A DNA stretch of 64,000 nt from assembly GCA_030442035.1 (NCBI GenBank), contig JAUJEA010000013.1, positions 62,001 to 126,000 of the forward strand, written 5' to 3'. This document shows positions 52,647-61,408 of this stretch, one piece after another. The position numbers were made by a program, and so were the translations under genes. Source of the DNA: Splendidivirga corallicola (lineage in GTDB: Bacteria; Bacteroidota; Bacteroidia; Cytophagales; Cyclobacteriaceae). How positions within the stretch are numbered: the first letter of the stretch is position 1; every line of letters begins with the position of its first letter. The notes beneath the pieces are model-generated. The model had not been told where the DNA came from and ran no database searches. It worked only from the letters and a program-made list of their open reading frames with translations.

Positions 52647-54332
52647 ATGTCCAAGATTAAGAGAACCAGAGCGCAGGAATCAAGAGCGGCTATAGAGAAG
52701 TTATATGTTATTATGCGTCATTTGTTTATACGCGGCGGTTATAAACCGCTTGGTGTATCAGGATCTTCCTTGTTTCAATCATTGTTGATTTTGAGTCCGG
52801 AAATCTACGGTTCTATCAATGATGATGAACGGGTAGAAATGGATGGTTTGATGTACGTGCTTGATAGATTGCCAAAGGGAATAGAGGAGTGCCGCTATAT
52901 AAGGTTCATATCCAAAGAAGGTTTGGATAAGTCTGGTTTCAAAGTGCTTGTCCCTTCTAAAAGACGTCGTAACTGTTATCGGATCGACAAAGACCAAATG
53001 TACATTGAGCTTACAAGAGGGAGAAGCGACATTTATGATATCCTGACGCACCTTACCTTTCTGTATGTGGAATCGGAAAAGATCAAGAATCATAGTCTGG
53101 ATACAAAGGGAATTCAAAATATGGCCTGGGAGAAATTGGAAGAGATCGTGAAACTGGAGGAACAGGGTAAAAAATTCAATAAGGAAATAGCTTATACATA
53201 TCTGAGTACTGTACTGGGTCGAACATTTGAAGAGACAGTTAATGCCTGTGAAAAATTTGCGGAAGATCCTTCCCGCAATAGCCTTTTCAGAGTGGCTTAT
53301 TGGTTGGGTAAAGTAGCTATTGATGAAGAAAAAGAAAACAAGGATAGAGAAATTACTTTTTCTGCTACTTTGCGGGAGAGAATAGGGCACCATGTTTATG
53401 GCGAACAATGGGCCCAGAATATCAAGGCCTTTATTTCCGATCACGGGTTTTTGTCAAGGCCTATACACATTATCAGTGCAAATTTGCACAGCACAATGAA
53501 CAGCCTGTATGCCTATCAGGTATTGAGAAAGCAATTGAAGGAAGAAAACCTTACCAGTATTGCACTGGAATTGAATAAAACGAAAAATGAGAAGCTCAGA
53601 TCCAAGGTGGAATCGTTTGCTTTGAAACATGGGTTGTATGAAATACCGGATAACTCCGGTACCAATCTAACTGTGCAGATCATTGATACAGCTCAACTTA
53701 ACCTGGATGAGCTACCTGAGGAGATAAAAGTTGATAAACAAAGAATTGAAGCAAAGAAACCCATATTGCTGATCATGGATTATGCTTTTGGTGAACAAGC
53801 GTTTGAGACTATGGACGAACTTTTGAGACCATATGAAAACAACGGTAAGGAACATCCATTAAAAGTGGATTCGATCTCCATTATGGGGAAAGCTGGTATT
53901 TTGCAGGGAGAGAAAGGGGATATTATGGTTCCAACCGCCCATATTTTTGAAGGTACAGCAGACAATTATCCTATTCAAAATGAATTCTCTCAGACAGATT
54001 TTGAAGGACAAAAGCTGGAGATTTTTGAAGGACCAATGGTTACTGTTCTGGGAACTTCTTTGCAGAACAAAGATGTATTGGAATATTTTGCTCGTTCCTC
54101 ATGGGGTGCCATTGGCCTGGAAATGGAAGGGGCCCATTATCAAAAGGCTATTCAATCAGCATCTAAAATAAGGAAAAGTGTAAAAGGTTCTGTCACTGTT
54201 CGTTATGCCTATTATGCTTCTGATAATCCTTTGGTGACAGGCAAAACATTGGCCTCAGGCAGCTTGGGAGAAGAAGGTGTAAAACCTACTTATCTGATCA
54301 CCACTAAAATATTGAGTAAAATACTAGGGTAA
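52647..54332 (+). CDS. Conserved 561-aa protein, DUF6909-like, nucleosidase-like C-terminus
   Basis: A cytosolic protein with no signal peptide. It appears to belong to a Bacteroidota-conserved family (DUF6909, from memory). The N-terminal half is helical and basic (MSKIKRTRAQESRAAIEKLY). The C-terminal ~180 residues resemble the nucleoside phosphorylase/AMN fold: ILLIMDYAFGEQAFETMDE, SISIMGKAGILQGEKGDIMV, VTVLGTSLQNKDVLEYF and IGLEMEGAHYQKAIQSA, where LEMEGA matches the nucleoside-binding Met-Glu of MTA/SAH nucleosidases. A role in nucleotide cleavage is inferred. It is probably cotranscribed with the RidA-like gene (67-bp gap). Confidence 0.6.
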   Translation: MSKIKRTRAQESRAAIEKLYVIMRHLFIRGGYKPLGVSGSSLFQSLLILSPEIYGSINDDERVEMDGLMYVLDRLPKGIEECRYIRFISKEGLDKSGFKVLVPSKRRRNCYRIDKDQMYIELTRGRSDIYDILTHLTFLYVESEKIKNHSLDTKGIQNMAWEKLEEIVKLEEQGKKFNKEIAYTYLSTVLGRTFEETVNACEKFAEDPSRNSLFRVAYWLGKVAIDEEKENKDREITFSATLRERIGHHVYGEQWAQNIKAFISDHGFLSRPIHIISANLHSTMNSLYAYQVLRKQLKEENLTSIALELNKTKNEKLRSKVESFALKHGLYEIPDNSGTNLTVQIIDTAQLNLDELPEEIKVDKQRIEAKKPILLIMDYAFGEQAFETMDELLRPYENNGKEHPLKVDSISIMGKAGILQGEKGDIMVPTAHIFEGTADNYPIQNEFSQTDFEGQKLEIFEGPMVTVLGTSLQNKDVLEYFARSSWGAIGLEMEGAHYQKAIQSASKIRKSVKGSVTVRYAYYASDNPLVTGKTLASGSLGEEGVKPTYLITTKILSKILG

Positions 54333-54373
54333 TTACTAAAGTTATAAGGTATTTTCTTACCTCCCGGCTTGAT

Positions 54374-56080
54374 TCATTCTGCTGTGTAAACAATCTTTCC
54401 ACCAACGACAGTATAATTAACTGTTGTCTTTAGCCATTCACTGGGTGCCGTTTCAAATAAGTTTGTATTTAAAACAACAAGATCTGCCAGCTTACCAACC
54501 TCAATAGTTCCCTTAATTCTTTCCTCAAAAGCTCCAAATGAAGAACCCCAGGTGTAAGCTCTTATGGCATCTTCCAGCCCTATTTTCTGTTCAGGAAACC
54601 AACCTTCTTCCGGAGTACCATGTATAGTTTGTCTGGTTACAGCAGCATACAAACCGTACATTGGATTGATTGGATAATAAGAAGCATTGGTGCCAGGCCA
54701 ATCCGATCCGAAGGAAAGCATACATCCTGCATCTTGAAGTGTTTTAAATGCGTAAGCTCCCTGACACCTGGTGTATCCGATTCTTTCTTCCATCCAGCGC
54801 ATGTCATCGGTAACGTGGTAGGGCTGGACCTCGGCTACAATCTTTCGATTTGCAAATCGTTCGAAATCTTGTGGTGCGATCACTTGTGCATGAACCAAAC
54901 GGAATCGCCTGTCTTTAGGCCCATTAACTTGATCGAGCGTATCCAATATGTCCAGTAAGATGGAATTCGCTTCATCACCAATGGCATGTATTCTGAGTTG
55001 TATACCGGCCTGATCTGCTTTTAAGATCATGTCTTTGAAGTTATTCATGTCCTCCGAGAATTCTCTCCATCCACCCCTCCATGACTTCATCTCCAGCGAA
55101 TTATCACTGTAAGGCTCAAAAAACCTTGCTGTTCTGGCTCCCATAATCCCATCAATATGTGTTTTAATGGTGCCGAAAGCAATCCAATCATCGCCTGATA
55201 AACTTGGGCCGTATTCATTTTCCCAATCCACTACCCAACCTTTCTCCTGCATCATTTGATAATCACTCAATTTTGATGGGCAGAAATTGATACGACATGT
55301 CAATTCATCTCTTTCCCTGAGGAAATTGTAAATATCTACCTGGCCAAGTGGAGACATGTCCTGAACAGTGGTAACACCCCATTTCCTGCATTCCTCCAAT
55401 GCTCTTTGTGCTTCTGCGACTTTTTGTTCAAACGATTTGTCAGGGATCTGCTGCAGGGCTTCTTTTAAAATGTTTCCTTCCAAGATACCTGTTTCAGAAT
55501 CCAGATTTAGGTAATCCAGTGCTATTTGGTTGGCAAGACCAACCTTTCTATCATACCTCGTAACGAGTACAGGGTGGTTTGTACTTAATGAATCGATCCA
55601 AGACCTGTCAGGTATAAATACGGAATTTTTTGTTTCATTCCCTTCGGAGCCCATTTCCCAGGCCTCATAGGCACCCCAATCTCCCCTTGTTATCCAACTT
55701 CCTTTAGGTAATCTGGCGGTCGTTTCCTTAACACGTTCAACGAATTTTGTACTATCATTGACATCCAGTAAATTAATACCCAACAGCAAATGACCCGCCG
55801 ATGCAAAATGAACATGCGAGTCGTTGAATCCGGGAAGCATCAGTTGCCCATTCAGATCAATGATCTGGCGAGCCTTTGGCATTGCTTTTCCCTTTATGCC
55901 TACCTCAGCAATTTTATCCTTTTCAATAGCCAACCAATCAGCCCATGGCTGAGCCTCGTTACCTGTCCAAATTTTTGCGTTGGTAAATAACAGATCGATT
56001 TCAGCATTTTCTTTTTCCGGAGAGCAACCGGCATTGATAGCAAGTAATAAGCTTGCAATGATTAGGAACTTTTTTGTCAT
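54374..56080 (-). CDS. Amidohydrolase 3 family lipoprotein (YtcJ-like)
   Basis: The ATG at 56080 begins MTKKFLIIASLLLAINAGCS, a lipoprotein signal with NAGC; the upstream start at 56119 is less likely. The metal-dependent hydrolase domain shows LPGFNDSHVHFASAGH (HxH ligands, about residue 80), LRIHAIGDEANSILLDIL, LVHAQVIAPQDFERF and LSFGSDWPGTNASYYPI with the catalytic Asp. It resembles YtcJ-type enzymes acting on amides or imides; the substrate is unknown. It is convergent with the DUF6909-like gene, and divergent from the cyanophycinase-like gene, with only 114 bp between them, so the two may share regulation. Confidence 0.87.
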   Translation of the reverse strand: MTKKFLIIASLLLAINAGCSPEKENAEIDLLFTNAKIWTGNEAQPWADWLAIEKDKIAEVGIKGKAMPKARQIIDLNGQLMLPGFNDSHVHFASAGHLLLGINLLDVNDSTKFVERVKETTARLPKGSWITRGDWGAYEAWEMGSEGNETKNSVFIPDRSWIDSLSTNHPVLVTRYDRKVGLANQIALDYLNLDSETGILEGNILKEALQQIPDKSFEQKVAEAQRALEECRKWGVTTVQDMSPLGQVDIYNFLRERDELTCRINFCPSKLSDYQMMQEKGWVVDWENEYGPSLSGDDWIAFGTIKTHIDGIMGARTARFFEPYSDNSLEMKSWRGGWREFSEDMNNFKDMILKADQAGIQLRIHAIGDEANSILLDILDTLDQVNGPKDRRFRLVHAQVIAPQDFERFANRKIVAEVQPYHVTDDMRWMEERIGYTRCQGAYAFKTLQDAGCMLSFGSDWPGTNASYYPINPMYGLYAAVTRQTIHGTPEEGWFPEQKIGLEDAIRAYTWGSSFGAFEERIKGTIEVGKLADLVVLNTNLFETAPSEWLKTTVNYTVVGGKIVYTAE

Positions 56081-56194
56081 GAGACTGTTAGTTTTTTCTG
56101 AAATGTGCCTGACATCCAAGATAATACATTTATTGATTGATTAAAATAGTCTAAATATTCAGTATATTATCGATTACATAAACCGCTTTCACTT

Positions 56195-57124
56195 ATGAAA
56201 CATTTTTACCTGAACCTGATTGCTGTATTATTTCTTTTCAGCGCTGTATCTTGTTCTTCTCAAAATACCAGTATACCGGGAGAGCCTTCAACTGCAATTC
56301 ACTATGATTCCGGATTGGAGTTTGATGGAAGCCTTGTGATTGTGGGAGGGGCTATGAGAGACAGTACGATTTTCAATCGTTTCTTAGAACTGGCCGGTGG
56401 TTCTGATGCACCGATTATAGTAGTTCCAACAGCTTGGACCGATACGGTTACCAGTGAAATGCTGGACGCGGCAAAACAAGGATATGAAAATAGAGGCGCT
56501 AAAAATATAACCGTTTTGCACACCAAGGATAGAAATGTAGCTGATTCAGATGGATTTATTGAACCTATCAACCGTGCGAAAGGTGTTTGGTTTACCGGAG
56601 GAAGGCAGTGGAGGATTGCAGATTCTTATTTGGGAACCAAAACTCAGAAAGCTTTTGAATCATTGCTTCAGCGGGGTGGGGTGGTTGGCGGAAGCTCGGC
56701 AGGGGCCACTATCCAGGGGTCATACTTGGCCAGAGGTGACACTAAGACAAACACCATTATGATGGGCGATCACGAGGAGGGTTTCGGTTTTTTGAAGAAT
56801 GTTGCCATCGACCAGCATTTATTGAAAAGAAATCGCCAGTTTGACTTAATAGAGATTGTTTCAGCCAGGCCTGAATTGTTGGGTATTGGTATAGATGAAA
56901 ATACTGCCATTGTGGTGCAGGGCAATGAATTTGAAGTTATTGGTCAAAGTTATGTTGCTATCTATGATGCAAACCTTTGGAACAACCCAAATGATACGAT
57001 CAATACCGGCATAAGGAATGGAGGAAAATACTTTTTGTTATCTTCCGGAGATCGATATAATTTGAAAACCCGGGAAGTGGTGTATTGGAGAGGAGATGGC
57101 CGTGATTTACCTTTGAAAAATTGA
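56195..57124 (+). CDS. Exported cyanophycinase-like S51 peptidase
   Basis: Serine peptidase of the cyanophycinase/peptidase E clan. A lipoprotein-type signal (FLFSAVSCSSQ) opens it. The nucleophile is in VVGGSSAGATIQGSYLARGD (about residue 165) and VWFTGGRQWRIADSYL precedes it, as in cyanophycinases. Later comes VAIDQHLLKRNRQFDLIEIV, with the conserved DQHxxxRxR. Extracellular cyanophycinases degrade multi-L-arginyl-poly-aspartate from other cells. No cyanophycin synthetase was seen here, so scavenging is more likely than turnover; action on another isoaspartyl-type substrate is possible. Confidence 0.85.
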   Translation: MKHFYLNLIAVLFLFSAVSCSSQNTSIPGEPSTAIHYDSGLEFDGSLVIVGGAMRDSTIFNRFLELAGGSDAPIIVVPTAWTDTVTSEMLDAAKQGYENRGAKNITVLHTKDRNVADSDGFIEPINRAKGVWFTGGRQWRIADSYLGTKTQKAFESLLQRGGVVGGSSAGATIQGSYLARGDTKTNTIMMGDHEEGFGFLKNVAIDQHLLKRNRQFDLIEIVSARPELLGIGIDENTAIVVQGNEFEVIGQSYVAIYDANLWNNPNDTINTGIRNGGKYFLLSSGDRYNLKTREVVYWRGDGRDLPLKN

Positions 57125-57158
57125 TCAAAAAATTCCTTAGAGCTTTTAAATTTTCCGA

Positions 57159-57326
57159 ATGAAAGTATTTGAGTTAGATGATGTACAGTTCATTGTATAC
57201 TTCTGCATTTTAAATAGTCTTCTGATACTTTTTTTCCTTTTATTCTTGTCAAGGAAAAATAAGCGCGCATTGCGATGGATCAGCTTTTTGTTGTGGATGT
57301 CGTTCGGAGGCAAGAGAGTTTGTTAA
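57159..57326 (+). CDS. Possible small membrane protein, 55 aa
   Basis: An ATG 34 bp after the cyanophycinase-like stop opens 55 codons: MKVFELDDVQFIVYFCILNS, then a strongly hydrophobic stretch LLILFFLLFLS (membrane helix about residues 11-30), a basic turn RKNKRALRW and a second hydrophobic part. The inside-positive pattern is that of a real single- or two-pass peptide. The stop overlaps the stem of a hairpin terminator. It might also be a decayed fragment of a longer gene. No family is recognised. Confidence 0.4.
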   Translation: MKVFELDDVQFIVYFCILNSLLILFFLLFLSRKNKRALRWISFLLWMSFGGKRVC

Positions 57327-57347
57327 AGGGAGCGTTAAGCTCCCTTT
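57325..57347. terminator. Hairpin terminator AAAGGGAGC-GTTAA-GCTCCCTTT
   Basis: Perfect 9-bp stem with a 5-base loop between the convergent small ORF and the hybrid kinase gene (stop at 57366). The stem itself ends in TTT on both strands, so it could stop transcription from either side; no longer T-run follows. Confidence 0.6.
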
Positions 57348-57365
57348 AATGTCTTCAACAACATA

Positions 57366-59726
57366 TCAACCGGCTAGCTGATATTTTGATCGGATGACAT
57401 CTTCTACTGAGGTGCAAATTCTTTCCACAGCTTTTATTGATTTATTTAATATTTCCTTTTTAATGTTTTTATTCTTTACATATTTTTTGGCCTTTGAAAT
57501 CTCTTTTTCCAGCATATTGATTTCGAAGAATTTTACCGTTGAAATAATGTTGTGAGTGATTTCATTGAATTTTTTGATATCAGTTTTGGTCAGGGCCTCT
57601 TTGTAATCAATTTTGAATTTATTCAACATTTTGAAATATGAATCACAAAGTTCCCTGAGAAACTGTGAATTATCTTTGACCAGTTCATCAAGCTTTACAA
57701 AATTGACCAAATTGTTCTGATCTTTATCTAACATTTTTTTTTTGTTGTCGACAGGTGCAGATTTTTGGGTATACTTGTTGATCTTTTTGTACAAATCACT
57801 TGGATTGAATGGTTTAGGGACATAGTCGTTCATGCCCATAGCAAAAGCTTTATTCTTTTCTGAAAGCGATGCAGATGCCGAAAGTGCTATGATAGGTAGC
57901 TGTTGGTATTTATTATGATTCAAACCTCTGATAGCCGCAGTGGCTTGATAGCCATCCATGACGGGCATATGCAAATCCATAAGTACAAGGTCATAGTCTT
58001 TTTTCTTTACCTTTTCCAGTGCGATCTCGCCATTTTCAGCAAAGTCTACAGAAATGTTCCATTTGTTAAGGAACTTACTGGCAATGAGTTGGTTTACTTC
58101 ATTATCTTCAACCAGCAACAGGTCCATTTTATCAAATTTTAGATTTTCATCAAATTTGAATTGATTGACAATAACCGTATCAGTAAAGCTCTCATCACAT
58201 TTCTTAAATTTTAAAGTAAAATAAAACTTTGAACCTTTTCCTAATTCACTTTCCACCTCGATCCGGCTATTGAATAGTTCCAGTAGACCCTTAATGATAG
58301 ACAGACCCAATCCTGTTCCTCCGTATTTCCTGACGATATCTGCTTCTGCTTGGGAGAAACTTTGGAAAATATGTTCCAATCTGTCCTTATGAATTCCAAT
58401 ACCGGTATCTTCCACTGAGAAATAAATGCTGATGCTGTCATCATGCTCTTCCTGCAATGCCACGTCAAGTTTTACATGCCCTTCATTAGTGAATTTGATG
58501 GCATTGCTAATTAGATTTGTTAGGATCTGTCCCAGTCTGACCTGATCTCCCACCAACATTTCCGGTACATCAATGTCATAACTTACCTTGAACTGTATAT
58601 TTTTTTCTTTGGTTTTGAGCAGCAATGATTGACGTATACCGGTGACAAGGTTTTTCAGACTGAAAGGGGCCTCTTCCAAAGCTATTTTTCCGGCCTCTAT
58701 CTTGCTATAGTCTAAGATGTCATTGATAAGTACCAGTAAATTATCTGCTGAAAATTTAAGTACACTGAGGTTTTCCATTTGATCTTCTTGGGGACTTTCA
58801 CCAATCAACAATTGAGACATTCCAATAATTGCGTTTAATGGTGTTCTGATTTCATGGGACATGATGGAAAGAAATTCAGCTTTGGCTTCTGAGGCTTTAA
58901 TGGCTTTTTCTTTGGCAATTCTTAGTTCTTCTTCCTGTATCTTTCTGATTGTGATATCCTCTGTCATGATGATGATACCACCGATCTCTTTATTAATGGT
59001 GAACCAGGGTCTTATTTCCCATTTTATCCATGTTACAGTACCGTCTTTTGAAACTATTTGTTCCTCATCTTCGCTTTCAATAGCCCCTTGCAGTCCACGT
59101 TGTAATATATTCTTCCAGGAAGTAGGGAGGTCCGGAAATATCTCGAAATAGCTTTTATTGATGATATTTTTCTTTTTAAGCCTATAATCATCATACCACT
59201 TTTCACTGGCTGCTATGTACCTAAGTTCCGGATCCAACATAGCAATGGCTGCGGGTGCTGATTCAACGAAACCTTTTAACTCATTCCGCTCTGCCTTTTT
59301 TTGTACAGTGATGTCTTTGGCCACGGCTTTGATTGATTTCACTTCATCATTTTCTAAGGTCAACTCCATATTTTGCCCAATCCAGATTTCCTGCTCTTCC
59401 TTGTTTATGATGGGAAATTCATAATAAGAATTCTGCTTCTTCTGGCTTATTTGGAACTTGTAAAAATTAAAAATCTCATCTTTATAATCCTTTCGGATAA
59501 TCTCCCAATAAAGTTTCTTTTGAAGATCTTTTTTCGAATAGCCGATAAGTTCTAAAAATACCTCATTGGCATAGACGAAGTTCCATTTGAGATCAAACTC
59601 ATATACAATGTATCCTAATGATTCGACAATTTCTCTGATCTTACTTTCACTTTCCTTTAATCGCTGAATTTCTTGTTCCTGCTTTTCAATAATTTTCTGC
59701 AGATCTGGGCTTGATTTTTTGGACAT
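57366..59726 (-). CDS. Hybrid sensor histidine kinase, PAS-PAS-HisKA-HATPase-REC-Hpt
   Basis: A coiled coil (about 5-30) precedes two PAS domains (about 30-150: YVYEFDLKWNFVYANEVFLE; about 155-275: APAAIAMLDPELRYIAASEK). HisKA follows with the phospho-His in FLSIMSHEIRTPLNAIIGM (about 290), the ATPase with LISNAIKFTNEGHV and GTGLGLSIIKGLLEL, and a receiver (about 535-660) with LLLVEDNEVNQLIA and LVLMDLHMPVMDGYQA. The last ~100 residues look like an Hpt domain, with His in FNEITHNIISTVKFF. No membrane segment or signal peptide is seen, so it senses a cytosolic cue. No response regulator gene adjoins. It may end in a phosphorelay to an orphan regulator. Confidence 0.92.
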   Translation of the reverse strand: MSKKSSPDLQKIIEKQEQEIQRLKESESKIREIVESLGYIVYEFDLKWNFVYANEVFLELIGYSKKDLQKKLYWEIIRKDYKDEIFNFYKFQISQKKQNSYYEFPIINKEEQEIWIGQNMELTLENDEVKSIKAVAKDITVQKKAERNELKGFVESAPAAIAMLDPELRYIAASEKWYDDYRLKKKNIINKSYFEIFPDLPTSWKNILQRGLQGAIESEDEEQIVSKDGTVTWIKWEIRPWFTINKEIGGIIIMTEDITIRKIQEEELRIAKEKAIKASEAKAEFLSIMSHEIRTPLNAIIGMSQLLIGESPQEDQMENLSVLKFSADNLLVLINDILDYSKIEAGKIALEEAPFSLKNLVTGIRQSLLLKTKEKNIQFKVSYDIDVPEMLVGDQVRLGQILTNLISNAIKFTNEGHVKLDVALQEEHDDSISIYFSVEDTGIGIHKDRLEHIFQSFSQAEADIVRKYGGTGLGLSIIKGLLELFNSRIEVESELGKGSKFYFTLKFKKCDESFTDTVIVNQFKFDENLKFDKMDLLLVEDNEVNQLIASKFLNKWNISVDFAENGEIALEKVKKKDYDLVLMDLHMPVMDGYQATAAIRGLNHNKYQQLPIIALSASASLSEKNKAFAMGMNDYVPKPFNPSDLYKKINKYTQKSAPVDNKKKMLDKDQNNLVNFVKLDELVKDNSQFLRELCDSYFKMLNKFKIDYKEALTKTDIKKFNEITHNIISTVKFFEINMLEKEISKAKKYVKNKNIKKEILNKSIKAVERICTSVEDVIRSKYQLAG

Positions 59727-60130
59727 TTTAGTAATTGATTAATTTAAAAAAATAAAGTTATTTGGGTGGGGTGTACACAATTCTCTCCTGAAAGCAGCCC
59801 TGAATACTTTGATCGGTGAGTTCTAAAAGCGATTTAATTTAAGTTGAACAAATCAAGTATTCATTGATTGACTTCAATCTCGGTCCCCAAAAAATATTTT
59901 TATGCTAAAACTCCTCACGTATACTAATGCATTTCTCCCTTATAAAAAATATTTGATCTCAATATTGTCCAAATCGGATTGTTTTCTAATGCACTTTTGG
60001 CAACTAGCTTACATTAGTGCGAAATATGCCAATATAAAGAGTAATAGTTTAGGGGCATTCTTGAAATAGTAAAAAACATTCGAGAAGGTCGAAAAACAAG
60101 AAGTACCAAATGGAATACCCAGATGGTCAC
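59727..60130. other. Intergenic region without a recognised gene
   Basis: This 404-bp gap follows the DUF2891 gene stop and precedes the hybrid kinase start on the same strand. CTAATGCA occurs at 59934 and again near 59987, with an inverse CATTAG at about 60013, but no convincing stem or ORF was found. The promoter of the kinase gene should lie in it. Confidence 0.45.
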
Positions 60131-61255
60131 TTAATCTCCTTTTACCGTGAGTGCATACACTGCGAAAGAGGCTAACCAGTGTTCCCCGGCATAATCCCCG
60201 CTTGCTATATTAGGAAGTGTGGTTAAAATATGATGATTGGCCGAATTCAAGATGATCTCTCTTTTCTTTCCTTTAAAAACAGAGGCAATTCCATAGAGAC
60301 ACCATGCCCTGCTTAGATTCAATCCATCCAGATGAACAAACTTACCATCAGTCCTGTCTGTAACTACGGCTGGTTTAAAAGGGATTTTAGGTCTTTTTTT
60401 AGCCAAATTTGGTAAGAACTTATGTAGCCATTCCTGAAAGGACCCATTAGGCAGGATCCTGCGCATGATATCAGTTTCGGACAAACACGGAGAGAGAAAA
60501 TCGAATCCCCCTGGTTCCCATTCTGTAGGACAATTCTTATCTTTTAAGTAGTAATATTTGCTTCGTTCGGCGATCAGGTTCATCAGCTTTTGATTGTTTA
60601 CAGTCTTGGCATAATCCCAGGCGAGGGCCATGCTGAAAGCAGTATTCGGATGTTCACCATTACGTATGGCATAGTTAAGTTTGGGCAAAAAGTTTTGAAA
60701 TTTATTAGCGATGAGTGTTGTCAGAGGCTGCATCCTTTCAGACCACTTTTTAGCATCCGGATCATCCCAGGTGTAGAGTTCCTCCGCTAGTTTAAGCAAC
60801 CAGGCCCATCCGTAAGTTCGCTCAAAGGATTTGTTATGCTTCCCATTGAAATAAACAATTTCAGCTCCAATGTTTTTTTCTGTAATGTTTTGGTTCAGCT
60901 TTCTTCTTATTTCCTTAGCTTCCGGAAGGGAAGGAAACATTTTCATCAGCCTGACCAACATCCAGTGACCATGCACTGATGAATGCCAGTCAAAACATCC
61001 GTAAAATACCGGATGTAACTCGGAAGGCCGGCCCAGATCTATATCACCTCCAAGCACTTGATTTAGCTTATTCGGGTATTCCTTCTGAATACAGGTAAGG
61101 GCAAGTTTAGCAAAATGTGAAGCTCCCTTAACATTCAGTTTCAGAGAGCCTTTGCTGTCTCTGTCAAGGTATTCATTATATTCCTGGGAGAAAACAAGGA
61201 ATGATGTAAAACAAAAAAATACAGTGAAGAGGTGTTTAATAATTCTGATTTTCAT
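60131..61255 (-). CDS. Exported DUF2891 family protein
   Basis: The ATG at 61255 gives MKIRIIKHLFTVFFCFTSFL, a signal peptide with cleavage near VFSQ; six upstream codons are not needed. The rest (about 350 aa) matches DUF2891: HPVFYGCFDWHSSVHGHWML, SFERTYGWAWLLKLAEEL, WEPGGFDFLSPCLSE and NLSRAWCLYGIASVF. The conserved Trp, His and Asp and the helical pattern suggest an (alpha/alpha) barrel like that of glycoside hydrolases or epimerases. No activity is known. It is divergent from the radical SAM gene, with about 150 bp between them. Confidence 0.85.
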   Translation of the reverse strand: MKIRIIKHLFTVFFCFTSFLVFSQEYNEYLDRDSKGSLKLNVKGASHFAKLALTCIQKEYPNKLNQVLGGDIDLGRPSELHPVFYGCFDWHSSVHGHWMLVRLMKMFPSLPEAKEIRRKLNQNITEKNIGAEIVYFNGKHNKSFERTYGWAWLLKLAEELYTWDDPDAKKWSERMQPLTTLIANKFQNFLPKLNYAIRNGEHPNTAFSMALAWDYAKTVNNQKLMNLIAERSKYYYLKDKNCPTEWEPGGFDFLSPCLSETDIMRRILPNGSFQEWLHKFLPNLAKKRPKIPFKPAVVTDRTDGKFVHLDGLNLSRAWCLYGIASVFKGKKREIILNSANHHILTTLPNIASGDYAGEHWLASFAVYALTVKGD

Positions 61256-61408
61256 AAAATGCATTGGAGACAAATTAGCCTAAAACTAACCGAAAATGAA
61301 AACGAAGTTCTATCAAAAATACGGTTTTATGTAAAAAGTACAAGGATCTAATTGGATCGCTTTCAACTGTTTTTAAAAAAAGATATTGTTCCATGCTTAA
61401 TAAATGAA

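Noticed and set aside
52779-53444. 221-aa open frame on the minus strand
   Set aside because: Antisense to the conserved 561-aa gene, with no recognisable domain or start context.
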